From Antedon mediterranea (Eukaryota > Echinodermata > Crinoidea > Comatulida > Antedonidae): a DNA stretch of 64,000 bases. A model generated the notes under the pieces. The model was not told the origin of the DNA. It saw only the letters and a program-made list of their open reading frames with translations, and ran no database searches. This document shows, one piece after another, positions 1 to 11,381 of this stretch. The first letter of the stretch is position 1. The number at the start of each line of letters is the position of its first letter. The stretch spans positions 4,283,001-4,347,000 of the forward strand of contig NC_092677.1 in assembly GCF_964355755.1 (NCBI RefSeq), read 5' to 3'. A program made the position numbers and the translations under genes.

Positions 1-1340
1 TTGAATGGCCAAGCAAACTGCCTTTTAAATTAGCCCTTAACACTCATGCGCTCTGTCACATTTTAATTGTATAGGCATCTTTGATTTTAAACATGTCAAT
101 TTCGAAATGAATATTATATAACACTGTTTGTTTTGACGTAATTTATTTTAAAGTGGTACAACAATGGTTTTAACCAAGAGCAAAGAAACGATAATTGGTT
201 GAAATTAGCAATTATGCGTCATATTACACAATAAACATCTGGAGTATTGTTCAACAAATAATGAACTAAATAGAAAATCACTAACGTTTATTAGTAAATT
301 GTTAAATTGAGTGCATGTACTCGAACGTGTAATAAGAGAGACCCAGTGAACTGATAGATAGTGGTGAAATTGAACCACTTAGTTTTATGACAATTCTAAA
401 GATTTAATGTGTATGACGTCCAAAGATTTGTCTACACTATCTTTTATAACTCTATGTGACAAAATATGTGATGTGCCTATATATGGACATGATGATGTCA
501 CACCACTACCATATTTTGGTATATCACTACCATGGTTGGGCATGTTACACTTTTCCTGTCAAACTACATTGATAGCGTAAACAGAGCTTAAAATGTGATG
601 AACCACTCGGGAATTATAGACACAATTACGTACCACATAAGTGCACATTTTATCAAAAATGTGTATTCTTTTGTCAAAAGGATACAAGCTGAAATTAGAG
701 GGTCCATTTAAAGATGCAATTGTTTGTTCTATAAGATAAAACTAGGCCTACTAAACATTTAATTCTCGTACGGTATCATCTTTAGTGTATTCGGGTAAAG
801 ATATACAGTATTCTATCATAGGATTCATTGCTTCATTGATACTTTTTAATGCTCTTCTGCTTTTTATTGTTTTAGTGCAGTTTTATCCTATTTAACTACA
901 TTTTATGTGTATTTCTTTTTTCTTGTTGATATTGTTGACAAAGATCTTGACCAAATAAAATTAACGATTTTATAATGTAATGATTAAAAAACATAAATTG
1001 CAAAAAAAGCTTGAAAATATTTGTAGGAATTTTTTTTGATTTTTTTTTTGGTCTATTTAATATTTAATTATCAGCTGATTTTGATCACCTCTGTAAGACA
1101 GTGGTGCCTAATTAACCATACAGGGTTACTGGATGTCAGTTTTACAGAATCATAAAACAAACGACACATTCTGGTACTAAAAAACAGAATAACAATATTA
1201 ATTGTATCAACTAACAAAACTTTCAGTTGACTTACAATAAAACAGTTATCAAAAGTTAAAACTATAATAAAAAAATCAAAGGGGTGGTATAATGGACGCT
1301 ACAAACAAGCGACTGAACTTGAAAAGAAGTTTTTGGGACA
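1..1340. repeat. Duplicated flank, copy 1 (GPCR cluster unit)
   Basis: This block is a diverged direct repeat of 5093-6553. Both begin with the same words (ttgaatggccaagcaaactg) and both run on to a shared GGTGGTATAATG stretch near their right ends, with many small indels between. Because copy 2 lies just upstream of the minus-strand GPCR at 3551-4522, copy 1 is probably the upstream flank of another receptor copy lying before position 1. No coding potential is seen in it. Confidence 0.8.
421..590. mobile_element. Decayed MITE, GTCTACACTATC family
   Basis: This is a non-coding element of about 170 bp with degenerate terminal inverted repeats of the form aagctytgtctacactatc / gatagygtaracagagctt and an internal TGTGATGTGCC...GACATGATGATGTCA segment. 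It is the counterpart of the copy at 5499-5665 inside the duplicated block. Related copies lie at 38845-38987 and 59772-59915. Confidence 0.6.
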
Positions 1341-1344
1341 AATA

Positions 1345-2000
1345 CTGGATCACTTATTATCCTACTTATAATAGACCTTAGTACACTTCAAAACTATAAA
1401 ACGGATCTCTAACAAATTCAAAGCCCTGAAAGATATAGCTACGGGAGACTACATTTTTTAAAAAATCCGGACCCAGGATCTCTGAACCGCTTTTAAACTG
1501 TGGGAAGGCAAATCTAAAAGAAATCTAACAACAGGATTCAATTATATGATGTTACATAGAATACTGCCTACCAACAAACGGCTTTATCAGTGGAAAGTTA
1601 AAGAAACACAAACGTGTGACAAATGTGGAGAAATTGATAATGAAAATCATTTGTTTTATAGTTGTAGATTTATTCAGAAATTTTGGAGGAAAATGCTTAG
1701 TATCTTTTTAAGTTTAAACCACAATAATATATCATTTAAGCAATTAATACTAGGAACGGGAGATAACCTAATAGATTATATTTACACATCTGCAGCCTTC
1801 ACTATTTTATAGAATAAAAATATTATTATCAGCATTAAATAAGCCAGTGGGTAAATCTTTATGGAATTTATTTAAAAGCAATATGCCATATAACATTGAT
1901 TGTGAAATATATAACAATAAAGAAACAAGTATAGAAAAATGGGTAGCTTTAAGTAATACTATTATGCTAATATAATTTCTAAATTGATACGATTATCAGA
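1345..2000 (+). mobile_element. Truncated LINE, 3' end of reverse transcriptase ORF
   Basis: An open stretch at 1546-1812 encodes ILPTNKRLYQWK followed by CDKCGE and HLFYSC, the CxxC...HxxxxC zinc-binding arrangement (zf-RVT type) found after the reverse transcriptase domain of L1/Tx1-like LINEs. After a stop at about 1810 the shifted frame continues with LINE-like sequence (KPVGKSLWNLFKSN), so the copy is broken by frameshifts and is 5'-truncated. It sits directly after the end of the duplicated block, whose homology stops near 1340, so it may have inserted there. Confidence 0.65.
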
Positions 2001-2199
2001 AAAGGAAATACTGTGATACGAGTTACTGGTGGTACTAAGCTATTATGTTTTTTTATTTCGTTTTATCTTGTATATAATTACATTGTATGATTTAGGCTGT
2101 AAAATGAAAACAAACAAATGAAAATTCTTTGTGTAAAATATTTTAAAACGAGATAGATGATAATGATGATTATTGTCAAGTGTATAGAAAAATATAAGA

Positions 2200-2601
2200 A
2201 AACTAGAGGGTACTCCGAGAGTACAAACCTCCGCCTACTGTAAAATTCCTTTACATAAAATGCCCCCTGAATATTTTTTTTTAACATTTTTTTTTATTAG
2301 TCCTAAGTGTAAATATGTTAACTGCACACTACAAAGTTGTGGATGACAGTGTGGTGTAATGGTTATGTATCCAGCCTCTCACAGTTGAGGTCGCTGGTTC
2401 AAGCCCCACTGAGGGTTTTTTTTTTGTTTTTAATTATTTTTTTATTTTTTATTTTTTTTTTTTTTGTGGACCTTGATCTTTGACCCTGACCCTTCAAATT
2501 CAAACTCGTCCGAGCTTTTTGGGCATAGATCATTGTGTCCAAATTTGGTTAGAATCGGATAAAAACTGTGGCCTCCAGGCTGTTCACAGACACACACACA
2601 A

Positions 2602-2638
<37 letters not shown>

Positions 2639-2680
2639 AACATACAGGGGTGAAAACATAACCTCCTTGGCGGAGGTAAT
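2200..2680. repeat. Dispersed composite repeat with CA microsatellite
   Basis: The block begins with CTAGAGGGTACTCCGAGAGT followed by acaaacctccgcc, and ends with CATAACCTCCTTGGCGGAGG just after an (ACACACA)n tract at 2587-2643. A diverged relative with the same two ends is at 37613-37812 and is duplicated at 58543-58750. It contains a tRNA-like SINE head (2347-2420). Short ORFs read from it on the minus strand are VCVCVC artefacts of the microsatellite. Confidence 0.6.
2347..2420 (+). mobile_element. tRNA-derived SINE head
   Basis: The stretch carries a pol III A box (TGGTGTAATGG) and, 33 bases on, a B box (GGTTCAAGCCC), followed by a T-rich tail. The acceptor arm does not pair well, so it is read as a tRNA-derived SINE rather than a working tRNA gene. 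Confidence 0.55.
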
Positions 2681-2863
2681 AATGACAAAATAGGTAATAC
2701 GGAAATTAATAAATGTAAACATGTTACTAGTGAATTGTAACGACATTTAGAATTAACAAAAATGTTGTTAAATGATATGATTTTATGTAATGACATGAGA
2801 TAATATATGAATGTGAATAAAAGTGGTGTTTGCGGCACAAAAATAAACAGAATTCTGAGCTCC

Positions 2864-2957
2864 GGAGATCAAAGGGTTTATCTGTGGCTGCGACACGATC
2901 AGTACATAATACAGTACTGTTGTTATTTGTCGCAGCCAGACATACTATCAAAGGACT
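2864..2957. mobile_element. Small palindromic MITE, copy 1
   Basis: The inverted words GTGGCTGCGACA and TGTCGCAGCCA flank about 35 bp, with GATCAAAGGG and ATCAAAGGAC at the outer ends. A second copy is at 19457-19590, in an intron of the CNBD1-like gene. Confidence 0.6.
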
Positions 2958-3283
2958 GATACAACCTCAGTGTCATTTTGTTTTTTGTTAGATTGACTTG
3001 GTTCAATTTGGGCTTTTGTGGTTCTTAAACCACCTGAAACCTAAGCTTGTTACAGAGTAAATCATTAATCTGAAATATTACTGCGAAATATTAACTGATT
3101 TGACGTCAGGAAATGTAAAAAAAAATTGTTCAATTGATGTCATAGCATTGTGAACGCAGATAATAGGACCGATTTGCACACAAGATAATGAATTTGTCTC
3201 ATTAGTAAGTACTAACGAGACAATAAATAACATCATCATCAGCACAATCACTAACTGCATTATAAATAAAAACGTATAACAAA

Positions 3284-3607
3284 CGTGAACGGTTAGTAAA
3301 TGTTTAAGCATCAGTCCTCCTGAATGGCAGTTCTTGTGACAGACATCGACATTTCTGCAGGAACGTGAACGGTTAGTAAATGTTTTAGCACTAGTCCTCT
3401 TGAATGGCAGTTCTTGTGACAGACATCGACATTTCTGCAGGAACGTGAACGGTTAGAACATTGTTTATCATCAGTCCTCCTGGATGGCAGTTCTTGTGAC
3501 AGACATCGACATTTCTGCAGAAACCTGAACGGTTAGTACATTGTAAAGTATCAGTCCTCTTGAATGGCAGTTCTTGTGACAGACATAGACATCGACATTT
3601 CTGCAGA
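3284..3607 (-). repeat. 80-bp tandem array derived from GPCR C-terminal coding end
   Basis: Four units start at about 3311, 3391, 3471 and 3551 with an exact 80-bp period. The unit includes the last ~50 coding bases of the adjacent receptor (ending AEMSMS...AIQED-stop on the minus strand) plus ~30 bp of 3' flank. The innermost unit is the real end of the gene; the three outer units are downstream copies, each preserving the splice-like TTTCTGCAG/CTGCAG word and the stop codon. Confidence 0.85.
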
Positions 3608-4522
3608 CGCCCTTTGCTTTTTACACAAACCACATCTGTTGAAAATGTTCAATATCTGTTTCTTGAATTCCTTTTTTCGCAGAGAGTAAATGACAGGGTT
3701 GACGGTACACCCACAGAGAGCGATGTAAAAAACCACAGCGGACACATCTGCTGTGTGTCTTCCACCCAGAGGATTACAAGTATATGTTGAGTATCGATAC
3801 ACTAGGGTCGGTATGTAACACACAACGAAAGCGCCAAGTACAATCAACGTGGTTTTGATGGCTTTGACGTTGATGCTATGCTTCTGTCTGCCTTGAACTT
3901 GAGATTCTGAGATACGTCTTGCCTGGTTAGATGCTATAAAGTACACCTTTGCATGAATCCCAATCGTAACGGCCATAGACACTCCAATTACTATATCAAC
4001 GGACATGCTACTAACGGTCGTCGCGTACACTCCACAGTCAATTATAACGACTGAGGAGCCGGAATAGAAGACGATATATGACGCCAACATTCCAAAAATC
4101 CACACAGACGCAATTAAAACAACACCTTTTGTTTTGTCACTTATTTTCATGTATTTCAATGGATACGTCAGAGTTAGTAGTCGATCGACTCCAATGACAA
4201 ATAGATTCAGTAACGACATGAAGACGAAACTTACAGCAATTTGAAAGGCCTCTCCCAATTTGACGAAGTCACCTGTATTGTAAAATACTGACAAAATGAC
4301 CAGTAGGTGTCCGGTCACTTCATCAATAACAGCAAGATTAAGCAACATCATGTTAGTCGGAGAGTGTAACGATTTATTACGAATAAAAACCCAGCAAACA
4401 AACAAGTTTCCAAGTACGGCGACTACACCAGATATTGGATATAGAACCGAGTATATTATGTCTTGCAATTGAGCCATCGGTATTACAAAATTAAACGGTT
4501 CGGTATTGTTGGAATAATTCAT
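3551..4522 (-). CDS. Class A GPCR (orphan, MECA-like), receptor 1
   Basis: This is a seven-transmembrane receptor of about 323 aa. The chosen start is the ATG at 4522 (MNYSNNTEPF), which gives an N-terminus with two N-glycosylation sequons before TM1. An open stretch continues to 4597, but TTTTATTTCATTTCAG just upstream on the minus strand looks like a splice acceptor, so a 5' non-coding exon is likely. Visible motifs are the TM1 N (VLGN), TM2 D (NLAVID), a modified DRY (VDRLLTL), TM4 W, TM6 CYIP, TM7 NPVIY and a C-tail with KKEFKKQ. No cysteine stands at the usual TM3 position, while ECL2 (DCGVY) and ECL3 (TCNP) each have one. That pattern recalls the melanocortin/EDG/cannabinoid/adenosine group, but no ligand can be assigned. 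It is a paralogue of the receptor at 9155-10144. Confidence 0.88.
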   Translation of the reverse strand: MNYSNNTEPFNFVIPMAQLQDIIYSVLYPISGVVAVLGNLFVCWVFIRNKSLHSPTNMMLLNLAVIDEVTGHLLVILSVFYNTGDFVKLGEAFQIAVSFVFMSLLNLFVIGVDRLLTLTYPLKYMKISDKTKGVVLIASVWIFGMLASYIVFYSGSSVVIIDCGVYATTVSSMSVDIVIGVSMAVTIGIHAKVYFIASNQARRISESQVQGRQKHSINVKAIKTTLIVLGAFVVCYIPTLVYRYSTYTCNPLGGRHTADVSAVVFYIALCGCTVNPVIYSLRKKEFKKQILNIFNRCGLCKKQRASAEMSMSMSVTRTAIQED

Positions 4523-5092
4523 TATGACTATTGGTCCGGTAACCTTGTTGAGAAATTTGTTAAAATTGGCTGAAATGAAATAAAAAGAAAAACGCACAAT
4601 AAATCAAAGTATTGAAACTTCAGTTAAATGGTAAACATTCCGCCATTTTACAAGCATCTGAGTTCAAATATTGTATCTCAGTATGTTTATCCAATTCTTT
4701 CTTTGATCAACGCACAAATTATTTGAAGGCCTTTATAAAATAAAAAAAATAAATTATAATCACAAAATATTAAAACAGACAGGATACCAAATTACAGTAC
4801 AACTTATGAACATTTAAAAAATAAACAATTTGCAAATATACATATAATATAATTCATATGGTTCACATGTCACTGACGAACGCCAAAAATTAGTTCAAAA
4901 CTAATGATATAGTTGCATTGTGTAGAATAAATATAAAATAGTTACCTTTATATTTTTGTCAAATCGTTAGTATTCAAATGTGCTTGGTATGATACAATAA
5001 ATAACAAAACCAGCAGTAGTTTTGTACTTTAGTAGTTTAGTACTGAAAATACTTGAAGTTTGGTCAGTAATATACACTGATCTAGCACTATG
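4523..5092. other. Upstream flank of receptor 1, no gene seen
   Basis: This is AT-rich DNA with no ORF or repeat family I recognise. On the minus strand a pyrimidine tract and CAG next to 4575 suggest that the receptor transcript has an upstream exon somewhere in this direction. I could not identify that exon or its promoter. Confidence 0.4.
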
Positions 5093-6553
5093 TTGAATGG
5101 CCAAGCAAACTGCCTTTTAAAGTAGACCTTAACACTCATGCATCTTTGATTTTAAACATGTCAATTTCGAAACAAATATTGTCTTGACGTAATTTATTTT
5201 AAATTGGTACAACAATGGTTTTAACAAAGAGCAGAGAAACCATGGACCAATTTATAGGTCCATGAAGAAACGATAATTGGTTGAAATGAACAATTATGCG
5301 TCATATTACACAATAAACATATTGAGTATTGTTCAGCATAATGAAATAAATAGAAAAGCACTAACGTTTATTAGTAAAATGTTAAATTAAGTGCATGTAC
5401 TTGAAAGTGTAAGAGAGACCCAGTGAACTGATAGATAGTGGTGAAATTGAACCACTTAGTTTTATGACAATTCTAAAGATATTAAGTGTATGACGTCTAA
5501 AGCTTTGTCTACACTATCAAACTTTATGTGACAAAATATGTGATGTGCCCATATATGGACATGATGATGTCATATCACTACCATATTTGGGTACATCTAC
5601 ACTACCATGCTTGGGAACGTAACACTTTTCTTGTCAAACTACCTTGATAGTGTAGACAGAGCTTAAAAGTGTAATGAACCACTCGGGAATTATAGACACA
5701 ATTATGTACCACATAAATGTACACTATATCAAACATTTGACTTTGTCAAGCTAAAATTAGAGGGTCCATTAAAAGATGTAATTGTTTGTTCTATAATAAG
5801 ATAACACTAGACCTACACTAAACATTTAATTCGTGTACGGTATCATCATCTTTAGTGTCGCCGGTTGAAGATTAATGTATTCTATCGTGGGATTTATTGT
5901 TTCATTGATACTGTTTAATGCTCTTCTGCTTTTTATTGTTTTAGTGCAGTTTTATCATATTTAACTACATTTCATGTGTATTATTATTTTCTTTTTCTTC
6001 TTGTTGATATTATTGACAAAGATCTTTCAAATCAAATAAAATTAATTATTAATGTCATGATACCCTACGTGGGTCTAATATAAATTTAAAAAACTTTCTA
6101 AAAGATGTTCTGGGAAAAAACAAGGCAAGAGCAAAAAGAGAAAATTAAAACTTTCTTTTATCTTCTATATCGAAGCGTTCAAATTAAAAAATGATGGTTT
6201 TGAACATAAATTGCAAAAAAGCTTGAAAATACTATTTTGTAGGAATTTTTATTTTTTTGATATTTAATTATCAGCTGATCTTAATCATCTTTGTAAGACA
6301 GTGGTAGTAACCATGCAACGCCATACCACTTTACTGAGAAGTCAGTTTTATAGAATCATATAATATATGACACATATGCTGGTACTAACTGAATAAGATT
6401 ATTAATTGTATCAACTAATAATAGTTTCAGTCGACTAACAATACAATAGTTATCAACTGTTAAAATTGTAAGAAAAAATCATAGTGGTGGTATAATGTCA
6501 AAAACGCCACTCAACCATGCGGCTGAACTTGAAATGAAGTTTTTTTGGACATT
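5093..6553. repeat. Duplicated flank, copy 2
   Basis: This block is colinear with 1-1340, starting at the shared ttgaatggccaagcaaactg and ending around TTTTTTGGAC. It carries extra insertions, for example about 110 bp around 6060-6170. It holds the better preserved MITE at 5499-5665. No protein-coding signal is seen. Confidence 0.8.
5499..5665. mobile_element. MITE, GTCTACACTATC family
   Basis: The terminal inverted repeats are AAAGCTTTGTCTACACTATC on the left and GATAGTGTAGACAGAGCTT on the right, about 20 bp each. The element is non-coding, with an internal palindromic GACATGATGATGTCA. It is the best-preserved member of this family in the window. Confidence 0.75.
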
Positions 6554-7310
6554 GATTTCTCCTTCTTTTGAAAATGTCTCCTATCTTTTAACACTAGCAG
6601 TTTACTAAAATTCCAAGAGACAGCTTCAAAGAAAAAGGGTGTGCGTGCCGACGAGCAACATCAACCAATCTAATTATTTAGTTCAGCTCATGCAAAAGCT
6701 TGACTGGTCAATTTTAGCATGTTGAAACAGTCAACAAAATCGTTATAGACGTTTTTGTGTCAGGATCAGAAAATGTTGCGAATATGCCTATATTTTAACA
6801 TATTTTATTTTTATTTTATTTTATTTTTATTTATTTTAACATATAACGATTTTGAGATCATCTTATATTGAAAATCAATGACGGCGATGTTTCTTAAAAT
6901 TAAGAATTAAAAATACCATGAAAGTGTAGGTAATCAAATTAGGCATAACAATATCGAAACTGAACCATAAAAATCGGTGAAATAATACAAACAATTACAT
7001 TGAAAAAACCTCCCCAAAATAGCTGTTTTTCTGTTCAGCGGAAATCGTCCGGGTTTTGTAATAAAACAATTAGTTAAAGAAACATTTGTTGGAAAGAGTA
7101 AGAAAAAGAAAAAAGAGAGAGAGAAACTAAGATAACCATACAATAATCTATATCAAAGCGTTCAAATTATTGTTATTGCAGAAGGCCTATTATAAGGAGA
7201 ATGAATGATGTAAAACAGAGTACGGTAAACATTTAAATAGTTTCATTGCTCTATGGTTGTTATATGAGTGGAGTTCACGGCGGATGGATGAGGACGAGAA
7301 TTGTCTCTGC
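6554..7310. other. AT-rich intergenic DNA
   Basis: There is no gene or recognised repeat apart from a (TTTTA)n-like tract at about 6797-6840. A 69-codon open stretch on the minus strand (6934-7143) is low complexity (SFSLSFFFFLLF) and is not supported. Confidence 0.4.
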
Positions 7311-7523
7311 AAAAGTCAACCAATGTAATCCACCTAATGGCCGTGTTTCCTGCGAGAAGCATGTGATGTTTGTGGTGGTTCAAAAGTCAACCAATGTAAT
7401 CCACCTAATGGCCGTGTTTCCTGCGAGAAGCATGTGATGTTTGTGGTGGTTCAAAAGTCAACCAATGTAATCCACCTAATGGCCGTGTTTCCTGCGAGAA
7501 GCATGTGATGTTTGTGGTGGTTT
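7311..7523. repeat. 71-bp tandem repeat, three copies
   Basis: Units begin at 7311, 7382 and 7453 with AAAAGTCAACCAATGTAATC and are essentially identical over 71 bp. The near identity implies recent expansion. The 63-codon ORF across it is a by-product. Confidence 0.9.
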
Positions 7524-8685
7524 AATTCTGTCCTCAACTGGTAACCTACTTCACTTTATATTAGTAGTTCAAAAAGTGTATACACATGGTACGCCTACAT
7601 GACGTACGCACTCATGCGACGAAAATCTCAGACAGTACATGTGATGGCAATAGAAATCGCATGGATGTAGGCCTATGTTATTCATGCACTGTGAAAACAT
7701 CGCATTCGTCTAATTTCGCATACAGTAGTGAAAAAAAGACTTCAGTGTTCTTTACCATCAATTCTACATGTTTGGCTATACAATATTCTTTGACCGCAGG
7801 GCCATGTGGACAATCACAGTAATAATCACTATCTATACAAGATGATAATTTACCGTACTACTGTAATGCGCTTGCTTCGCACAATATTACAATAATCAAG
7901 AAAAGCGCTGCAAGCAACTCATTAGGCCTAATGCATTTTGTTCAATTCAACTTGGAATTCATTCCAGAAATAATACATATAGCAAATGGTCATATAAAAA
8001 GAACTATGGTAAAAACGAACAATTTATTAAGACGCATGTTCAGAAACAAAAATAGATAGAATTTATTAAGCATTGTCCACACAGCATTGTTAAAAAATGA
8101 AAACACGTTGTTTTCGAAACGACACGTGCCTACTGACACATGTTCTGTACACAGGTCTAGATTACACGTCCCATTATAGTGACCATAACAAGCGAACGAG
8201 AACGGTTTGTTTAGTTTTAGTAAAATACAAGATTATGTACGGTTATGTTAGAAATAATTCATTTCCTACCGTTTTAGGTTTAATATCCAAATATATATAA
8301 ATAACATATAATACCAGTGAAGCTATTCTTAGATTTCCGTAGTAAATCATCCATTTTTATTCACACAACTTAACAACGTTACAATAACATTCTCGGATAG
8401 ATTAATTCCCCATCAGATAAATCTAATAGGAGGCACATTAGGCATAAACAAAATGTGTTCGTTTTCTGTCAATTATCAAACAATTTCCATTTACAAATTA
8501 CAAACTAAAAATTAATCTTCTAAGATTTGTTGCTAAATTTATCTTGTAAATTACGAGTTTCATGTTTTCTATTTTAACTTACCAATTATAGAATAGATAA
8601 ACTGCAATTTAATGTATCGTGTTTATAAGCGCAGCTTACCATTTGAGGTTAAGGACCTGGGGTTGAAAGAATTATAGTTATAGTT
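7524..8685. other. Intergenic, nothing recognised
   Basis: AT-rich sequence without convincing coding potential. The small open stretches at 7586-7822 and 8097-8300 have no recognisable motif and no splice context that I trust. Confidence 0.35.
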
Positions 8686-8998
8686 TTAAAGATACATTAT
8701 CCCCCTCTGAAAAAATAATTCTTACAAAAATGTTGGTTGAATATGCCATTTTAATGGTAGTTATTCACTTTGACCAAAAATTGGATTGAAAAAAAAATGC
8801 AAATTGGCTGCAAGTCAATGTGTTTTTGGTTGAATTTAAACGATTATTTTGTCATTTTATAAGTATAAGAACTTACTTTTTTTTTCATTATTTTTTTATG
8901 GAAGTGATAAATTTTATTAAAACTATAAAATGGCCTATTAAAGTCCGATTTTATAAAATTTCAATTTTTTACGTTTTCGGGGGACAATACATCTTTAA
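8686..8998. mobile_element. MITE, TTAAAGATRYATTRTCCCCC family, copy 1
   Basis: The left end is TTAAAGATACATTATCCCCC and the right end is GGGGGACAATACATCTTTAA, giving near-perfect inverted repeats of about 20 bp. The interior has TAGTTATTCACTTTGACCAA, shared in inverted orientation with the copy at 20357-20643. TTAA-type ends are compatible with PIF/Harbinger or piggyBac-like mobilisation, but no transposase is present to decide. Confidence 0.8.
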
Positions 8999-9154
8999 CA
9001 TAAGAAGGTACCGATTGAACCATAGGCGACCAACCACCAATTTATAACCACTATATTCAGCTGCAAGCACGTACATTTACACCTAGCACAAAACAGTGAC
9101 AAAATGACTACATAAATGACAAAACTAAAGAATATTTATATAATCTAGTTTGTA

Positions 9155-10144
9155 TTACTCTTCAACTAGTACCGCAGTAGCTGCAGTTTTTGACATTGAC
9201 ATCTCTGCTACTGTCAAACATTCGGTAGACCTACTTTTACATAATCCGCATTTGCGAAAAAGGCGGATAATATGCTTTTTAAACTCTGGCCTTCTCATAG
9301 TGTAGATGACAGGGTTTACAGTGCATCCACTGAAAGAAATAGCGTATAAAAAACACGACACCATTGCCGTATTTTCTCCGCCAAATGGCGAACAGTCGTA
9401 AGTGGAATACACATACATCATGGATGGAAAATAGCAAAAGAGAAAAGCGCCAAGCACGATCAATGTGGTTTTGATTGCTTTGATATTGACGGTGTTGGCT
9501 TGCTTTCTACCCTCTACTTGAGATTCCGCAATACGCCTTGCTTGTTTTGCTGCAATGAAATAAACTCTGGTGTGGATGAGAACGGTCAAAATGACAACTC
9601 CACACACAATGATCTCCACTGCCATGCTACCAACTGGTTTATCATACAAGGGACACTCAATTGCAATTGCGTCGAATCCACCATACACGCCATAACAAGA
9701 CATTGCGCCACAAAGCCAGATAATAGCAACTAGTACGATAACTTTTGATCTATCGGGAATGTTCATATATTTCAAAGGAAATGTGAGAGTTAAGAACCGA
9801 TCAAAGCCGACGAAGAAAAGATTAAAAAGCGACAATATAAGACACGTTCCAACGCCTTTTGACACATCGTAGAATTCAAGAAGCTGATTTGCTGAATAAA
9901 ACGAAGAAGCTATAATCAGCATGATTCCTGTCACGTGATCAATGAATGCTAGATTAAATAGCAGAATGTTGTAAGGTGTATGTAAAGATCTCGTTGTAAA
10001 GATAACCCACATCACGAAGATGTTACCAAGAACAGCAACCACTCCAGATATTTGATAGAACACCGAAAAAACGATATCTTCATATTTCGAATACTCGTAA
10101 ACATATGACATGAGTGACGTGTCGTTGAGCGTATTGGTAGCCAT
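9155..10144 (-). CDS. Class A GPCR (orphan, MECA-like), receptor 2
   Basis: This is a seven-transmembrane receptor of about 329 aa starting at ATG 10144 (MATNTLNDTS). An in-frame ATG at 10243 would add 33 residues, but a TTTAG acceptor-like word lies between the two. Motifs are VLGN in TM1, NLAFID in TM2, DRFLTL in place of DRY, W in TM4, a basic ICL3 (QARRIAESQVEGRKQ), CYFP in TM6 and NPVIY in TM7. The C-tail contains AEMSMS, also present at the end of receptor 1, so the two are tandem paralogues in the same orientation. The usual TM3-ECL2 disulfide cysteine pair is not evident. The ligand is unknown; lineage-specific, intron-poor GPCR expansions of this sort are common in echinoderms. Confidence 0.9.
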   Translation of the reverse strand: MATNTLNDTSLMSYVYEYSKYEDIVFSVFYQISGVVAVLGNIFVMWVIFTTRSLHTPYNILLFNLAFIDHVTGIMLIIASSFYSANQLLEFYDVSKGVGTCLILSLFNLFFVGFDRFLTLTFPLKYMNIPDRSKVIVLVAIIWLCGAMSCYGVYGGFDAIAIECPLYDKPVGSMAVEIIVCGVVILTVLIHTRVYFIAAKQARRIAESQVEGRKQANTVNIKAIKTTLIVLGAFLFCYFPSMMYVYSTYDCSPFGGENTAMVSCFLYAISFSGCTVNPVIYTMRRPEFKKHIIRLFRKCGLCKSRSTECLTVAEMSMSKTAATAVLVEE

Positions 10145-11381
10145 TTTGGAACTTTCGGTTGATATACTTCTGTTGTGCCTAAACCCGTAATAATAATTTA
10201 TGATTGTTAATCCATTTGAATCAGTACCATTACCAAGATACAATTTTAATCAAAATCTTAAATCAGAAAACTTGAAACACAAACCAAAGTAAACCGTGTA
10301 TTATACTTGCTCAAAATTAATAGTAATCTTTAATGATACGTTAAATTGTCATGTTTGTTTTTTAATTAAATCAATACTATTAAACAATAACCAGTGTGAA
10401 AGTCAGCTTACATTTTGTACAGTTTTTCTTATTTGTACGGTCGCATAGCTATAGTGACTTTGAATATTATCAAACATCTGGGTCTTACCTGAAATTTGGT
10501 CCAATTTAGATATTCAACTGGCTTTCTAATAACTAACTAATTGCATACTAGCATAACTTGTACTGTTTAAGTTACACAATTTCCTTTATTTAAATAGGTA
10601 GGTCTAACCAATCAATTGATTGAAAGTTAAAACATTTTTTTTAAATGTTTGTTTAAATTAAAGTAACACGTTTGTTTAAATTAAAGTATACGGTTGATTT
10701 TGTGGTAATACGAAACGGTCAGTACTTTTAGGCCTACTCAAAAATATTAATAAACCATAAATTTGCTTTCAGTGAAATTACAAAAGAACAGTTATTACTC
10801 TCCAATTCAATAATTGCTATAATATCCATATTGTTGAAAAATAAACAGGGCACACAGTAAATAAATCGATTTTCAATGTAAGTAAATGAGTATGAGTCTA
10901 TTGCAAATTATACCTTAGTGACATTGTCCCATTAAAAGGTGGACCAACAATGAATATTCGTAACTAAGGTAGGTAACATATAGCTAAATATTAATGGACT
11001 TAATACAATGGTAGTGAAAATTATATAATCGAAATGATAAATTTATTTGTCATTAACTTACTGTGTTTTTTTGGTTTAAAAAAAAATTAAATCAGAGTGA
11101 TAATAAGCAAACGAGTTCAATCCCAAAATCAAACTAACAAATACCCAAATACATCTTTTAAAATAACTATTAAAATAACATAATTAAAATAACTAATTTG
11201 AATATTCCGCAAAACTAATGATATTCCGCTCGACTAATCCGCCCTCAATAGTTTACACAAAAACTATTGTTTATAAACAACAAACGAAACTTGTGCGAAA
11301 CATGCATGAATTAAAATGTATTTATTTGTTTAAACATGTTGATGATGAAGACATTTAAAAAGTAATCAGAAATAAAACCGC
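10145..11381. other. Intergenic between receptor 2 and USB1
   Basis: AT-rich. It contains a short direct repeat (CGTTTGTTTAAATTAAAGTA type, 10645-10690) and nothing else I can name. The divergent promoters of receptor 2 (minus) and USB1 (plus) must lie here. Confidence 0.4.

Noticed and set aside
2442-2951. Minus-strand ORFs rich in VCVCVC
   Set aside because: They are translations of the CA microsatellite and a dispersed repeat.
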